The notes under the pieces are model-generated. The model searched no databases, had not been told where the DNA came from, and was given only the letters and a program-made list of their open reading frames with translations. Positions 4,682 through 5,859 of a stretch of 5,859 nucleotides of DNA are shown piece after piece. Source of the stretch: Alphaproteobacteria bacterium (GTDB taxonomy: Bacteria; Pseudomonadota; Alphaproteobacteria; Micropepsales; Micropepsaceae); the NCBI GenBank assembly GCA_025935155.1, contig JAICVV010000143.1, forward strand, positions 1-5,859. Direction: 5' to 3'. Positions within the stretch are counted from its first letter, which is position 1; each line of letters starts with the position of its first letter. A program made the translations under genes and the position numbers.

Positions 4682-4780
4682 CGTGCCCCCCGACAGACAT
4701 TAGTGGAGTAAAGCTAGAGCAACAAAGTGACAGGAGCAAATGTTCTTCTAAGGCTTAGGCGGGCAAATTACTGTCAAAGA

Positions 4781-4831
4781 CTTCGGCTGCCTGAGGTTTT
4801 GGGGACCCGCCTTCGCTGACGCTACGGCGCG
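4781..4831 (+). repeat. Dispersed repeat, copy A (truncated)
   Basis: CTTCGGCTGCCTGAGGTTTT, then GGGGAC, resembles copy C at 5617-5642. After a gap it continues with CCTTCGCT and CTACGGCG, matching the later part of copy C (GGCTTCGCT ... GCTACGCCG). The central GGGCGGCCGG block is absent. Confidence 0.5.
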
Positions 4832-4854
4832 GTAGCGTTGCCGCTAGCGGCTTC

Positions 4855-4920
4855 GGCTGCCGAAGGTTTTCGGAAGTTGGGGGCGGCCGGCGCGCTTCAT
4901 TCTCTTGCGGCCCCCGTGAC
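4855..4920 (+). repeat. Dispersed repeat, copy B (left of HigBA)
   Basis: It begins with GGCTGCCGAAGGTTTT, identical to copy C at 5621. Then 14 of the next 20 positions match without gaps, including GGGCGGCCGG, followed by a looser match up to CGTGAC. It is in the same orientation as copy C on the other side of the HigBA operon. Confidence 0.65.
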
Positions 4921-4934
4921 GCCGATCCCGCACA

Positions 4935-5222
4935 TCATCCCGCCTTTTTCAGCCGGATTTCCAGCTTGCTGCCGACAGCCTTGGCATACCGGCGCAGCGA
5001 GTTGAGCGAAGGCGAGCGCCCGCTTTCGATCCGTGCCACGGCCGACTGCGAGGTGCCCATGCGCTCGGCGACCTGCGCCTGGCTGAGCTTGGCGGTCGTG
5101 CGAGCATTCAAAAGCTCGCGAATCAGCGCGAACTCTCCTTCCAAGGCGTCGTAGGCCGCTTTGAAGGCGGGATCCTTCATCTGGCGGCGTCTCCACGATT
5201 CCACGCTGATCATCTTCGTCAT
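4935..5222 (-). CDS. higA: HigA/XRE-type antitoxin of a HigBA operon
   Basis: The 95-aa product starts MTKMISVESWRRRQMKDPAF. A helical N-terminal part (about 17-45) is followed by a helix-turn-helix block, L-S-Q-A-Q-V-A-E-R-M-G-T-S-Q-S-A-V-A-R-I-E-S-G (46-68), and the tail YAKAVGSKLEIRLKKAG. This is the normal form of antitoxins paired with Gp49-like HigB toxins; they bind the toxin and repress the operon. The start at 5222 overlaps the toxin stop as ATGA, and GGAG lies 8 nt upstream inside the toxin gene, so translation is probably coupled. The frame is open further upstream to 5411, but that part is antiparallel-frame shadow of the toxin gene. ATG 5213 is an alternative start. The palindromes at 5556-5592 are its likely operators. 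Confidence 0.85.
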   Translation of the reverse strand: MTKMISVESWRRRQMKDPAFKAAYDALEGEFALIRELLNARTTAKLSQAQVAERMGTSQSAVARIESGRSPSLNSLRRYAKAVGSKLEIRLKKAG

Positions 5223-5545
5223 TCCGGTATCTCCTTCATTCGCGCCAGCGCGATCTCCATCTCCCGCGGCGGAGTTTTCTGCGTCTTCTTCACGAACGTC
5301 CTGAGCACGATCATCCGCTGCCGGCTGGCCGTGACATAGATCGAACGCGCGATGCCGTCGCGGCCGGTCAGCCGCAGTTCCCAGAGTTTGCCGGTCAGGT
5401 GCTTCGCCCAAGGCTCGCGCATTCCCGCCACACCGCGTTCCCGAAATAGATCGGCGAATCGCAGGAAGCGGGTTCGCATGTCGAGAGGCAGAGCGTCCAA
5501 CTCGGCCGCCGCCGCCGCATTCACGAACCCGACCGTCCAGCTCAT
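5219..5545 (-). CDS. higB: HigB/RelE-type toxin (Gp49-like)
   Basis: The 108-aa protein has the signature of the phage-derived Gp49-like / HigB family (PF05973): REPWAKHLTGKLWELRL (44-60), R-D-G-I-A-R-S-I-Y (62-70), a beta strand R-M-I-V-L-R (77-82), and F-V-K-K-T-Q-K-T-P (84-92). It then has a C-terminal helix ending REMEIALARMKEIPE. Members are RelE-fold ribonucleases that cut mRNA, usually on the ribosome. Length and motifs are complete, so it is probably functional. Toxin gene first, antitoxin second, with ATGA overlap, is the standard higBA order. No Shine-Dalgarno precedes ATG 5545, and the predicted transcription start is at or next to it, so the mRNA may be leaderless. This keeps toxin synthesis low relative to the antitoxin, which is an inference. 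Confidence 0.87.
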   Translation of the reverse strand: MSWTVGFVNAAAAAELDALPLDMRTRFLRFADLFRERGVAGMREPWAKHLTGKLWELRLTGRDGIARSIYVTASRQRMIVLRTFVKKTQKTPPREMEIALARMKEIPE

Positions 5546-5552
5546 TTCTGAT

Positions 5553-5592
5553 ATGATCTCACATATGAGATGAACAAGTCAAATGTGACTTG
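5553..5592 (-). promoter_or_regulatory. higBA promoter with two adjacent palindromic operators
   Basis: On the minus strand TTGACT (5582-5577) and GATCAT (5558-5553) are spaced by 18 bp, a fair sigma-70-type promoter that ends just before the toxin ATG. Two perfect dyads overlap it: ATCTCA-CATA-TGAGAT (5556-5571) over the spacer and -10 side, and CAAGTCA-AATG-TGACTTG (5575-5592) over the -35 box. Both have a 4-nt centre. Binding of the HTH antitoxin here would block transcription. Confidence 0.6.
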
Positions 5593-5620
5593 ATCGTGTC
5601 TCCATCTGACTACCGGCTGC

Positions 5621-5690
5621 GGCTGCCGAAGGTTTTGGGGACATTCGGGCGGCCGGTCCGGCTTCGCTCCTTCGGAGCTACGCCGTGACA
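5621..5690 (+). repeat. Dispersed repeat, copy C (right of HigBA)
   Basis: GGCTGCCGAAGGTTTTGGGG, then ACATTC and GGGCGGCCGG, continues with GGCTTCGCTCCTTCGGAG and CTACGCCGTGAC. It is the fullest copy in the window and matches copy B in the same orientation. It contains a GCTCC-TTC-GGAGC hairpin. Confidence 0.65.
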
Positions 5691-5697
5691 AGCGCGC

Positions 5698-5859
5698 TTA
5701 ACGGCTCCTACTACCGAAAGTCTTCGGCACGTTCGGCCTACCCGCTCTTTTCATCTTTGTGCGCCCCCCACTCCCAGCCCCTCCCCTCGTTGGGGGAGGG
5801 GAGTCTGATGTAGCCCCATCTCGCACGGCCTTGAGGAAGGCCTGATCGACGGCGTCGTC
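5698..5859 (-). CDS. Possible C-terminal end of a gene entering from the right
   Basis: On the minus strand a frame is open from the window edge to TAA (5700-5698), 53 codons. It starts D-D-A-V-D-Q-A-F-L-K-A-V-R-D-G, which reads like a real helical C-terminus. It then runs into S-P-P-P-T-R-G-G-A-G and P-N-V-P-K-T-F-G-S-R-S-R, which are encoded by the GC-rich hairpin at 5778-5801 and by dispersed repeat D. The original gene probably ended near 5810, and the tail may be an extension through repeat DNA. A plus-strand frame is also open over the last 50 bases, so the coding strand is not certain. Confidence 0.3.
   Translation of the reverse strand, partial: DDAVDQAFLKAVRDGATSDSPPPTRGGAGSGGRTKMKRAGRPNVPKTFGSRSR
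5711..5745 (+). repeat. Dispersed repeat, copy D (diverged)
   Basis: TACCGAAAGTCTTCGGCACG, then TTCGGCCTACCCG, follows the core of copy C (CCGAAGGTTTTGGGGACATT, then CGGGCGGCCGG) at roughly two thirds of positions, in the same orientation. Confidence 0.45.
5778..5801. repeat. GC-rich 9-bp perfect hairpin
   Basis: CCCCTCCCC (5778-5786), loop TCGTTG, GGGGAGGGG (5793-5801). No T-run follows on the plus strand; on the minus strand the following DNA is also GC-rich. It looks like a common intergenic repeat of GC-rich Rhizobiales and not a classical terminator. Confidence 0.6.

Larger units (their letters stand above)
4682..4934. other. Repeat-rich intergenic region
   Basis: No gene is seen. The right two thirds hold dispersed-repeat copies A (from 4781) and B (from 4855) and several perfect palindromes: CGCTAC-(6 nt)-GTAGCG (4820-4837), CCGCTAGCGG (4841-4850), CTTCGG-CTG-CCGAAG (4851-4865) and CCGAA-GGTT-TTCGG (4860-4873). 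These lie downstream of the antitoxin stop at 4935 on the minus strand; hairpins there may stop transcription, but no T-run follows on that strand. Confidence 0.6.

Noticed and set aside
5223..5411. Upstream extension of the HigA antitoxin frame
   Set aside because: This stretch lies inside the toxin gene in another frame; ATGA overlap and GGAG spacing mark the true start at 5222.
1..5859. tRNA, rRNA or riboswitch
   Set aside because: No cloverleaf, TPsiC-arm or known riboswitch pattern could be recognised by eye on either strand.
1..5859. Insertion sequence or integrase gene
   Set aside because: No DDE, tyrosine or serine recombinase motifs occur in any open frame; mobility is suggested only by short repeats.

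Overview
The window looks like an accessory stretch of an alphaproteobacterial chromosome, most likely from the Rhizobiales (Bradyrhizobium / Rhodopseudomonas / Xanthobacteraceae type). The reasons are overall GC-rich coding, a PAS_5-type protein at the left edge, BrnTA and HigBA toxin-antitoxin genes, and intergenic DNA full of short palindromic and dispersed repeats. The organism is inferred, not proven.

Layout. (1) 2-382 (+) is the 3' end of a PAS-domain protein gene. (2) 383-775 has no convincing intact gene. It holds hairpins and, at 521-606, a decayed 3' end of a brnA antitoxin gene. (3) 776-1099 (+) encodes a 107-aa protein of unknown function with a good ribosome binding site. It ends tail-to-tail, overlapping by 4 bp, with (4) a type II restriction-modification pair on the minus strand. 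This is a beta-class amino-methyltransferase (2666-1743) followed 2 bp later by a BglII-family endonuclease (1740-1096, GTG start). (5) 2667-2755 is a divergent control region with a run of short palindromes. (6) On the plus strand lie a possible 43-aa gene (2756-2887) and a HigA-like (COG5499) helix-turn-helix antitoxin gene (2907-3302) without a visible toxin. (7) 3303-3480 is a repeat zone: a 91-bp element with inverted ends and nested hairpins, then a 20-bp direct repeat. (8) 3480-4323 is a decayed brnTA array: a brnA 3' remnant, a brnT toxin gene with a one-base frameshift, an intact brnA, then another brnA 3' remnant. (9) 4348-4681 (-) may be a broken gene for a small secreted protein. 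(10) 4682-4934 is repeat-rich intergenic DNA. (11) 5545-4935 (-) is a HigB/HigA-type operon whose promoter region carries two adjacent palindromes. (12) 5593-5859 holds more copies of the same dispersed repeats and possibly the 3' end of another minus-strand gene.

How the parts fit. The window is a small defence/addiction island: one R-M system, one apparently complete HigBA module, one orphan HigA-like antitoxin and a degraded BrnTA array, all separated by short repeats. In the R-M pair the methyltransferase comes first and the nuclease start has no visible Shine-Dalgarno, so nuclease synthesis probably depends on translation of the methyltransferase. The divergent palindromes and the HTH gene next to them are candidates for transcriptional control. 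The four BrnA C-terminal segments in under 4 kb, only one in an intact gene, are the most unusual feature. I see no clear evidence of a wholly new system. The strongest candidates for a second look are the brnA 3'-end array, the R-M control region with its hidden small ORF, and the HigBA operon flanked by direct repeats.
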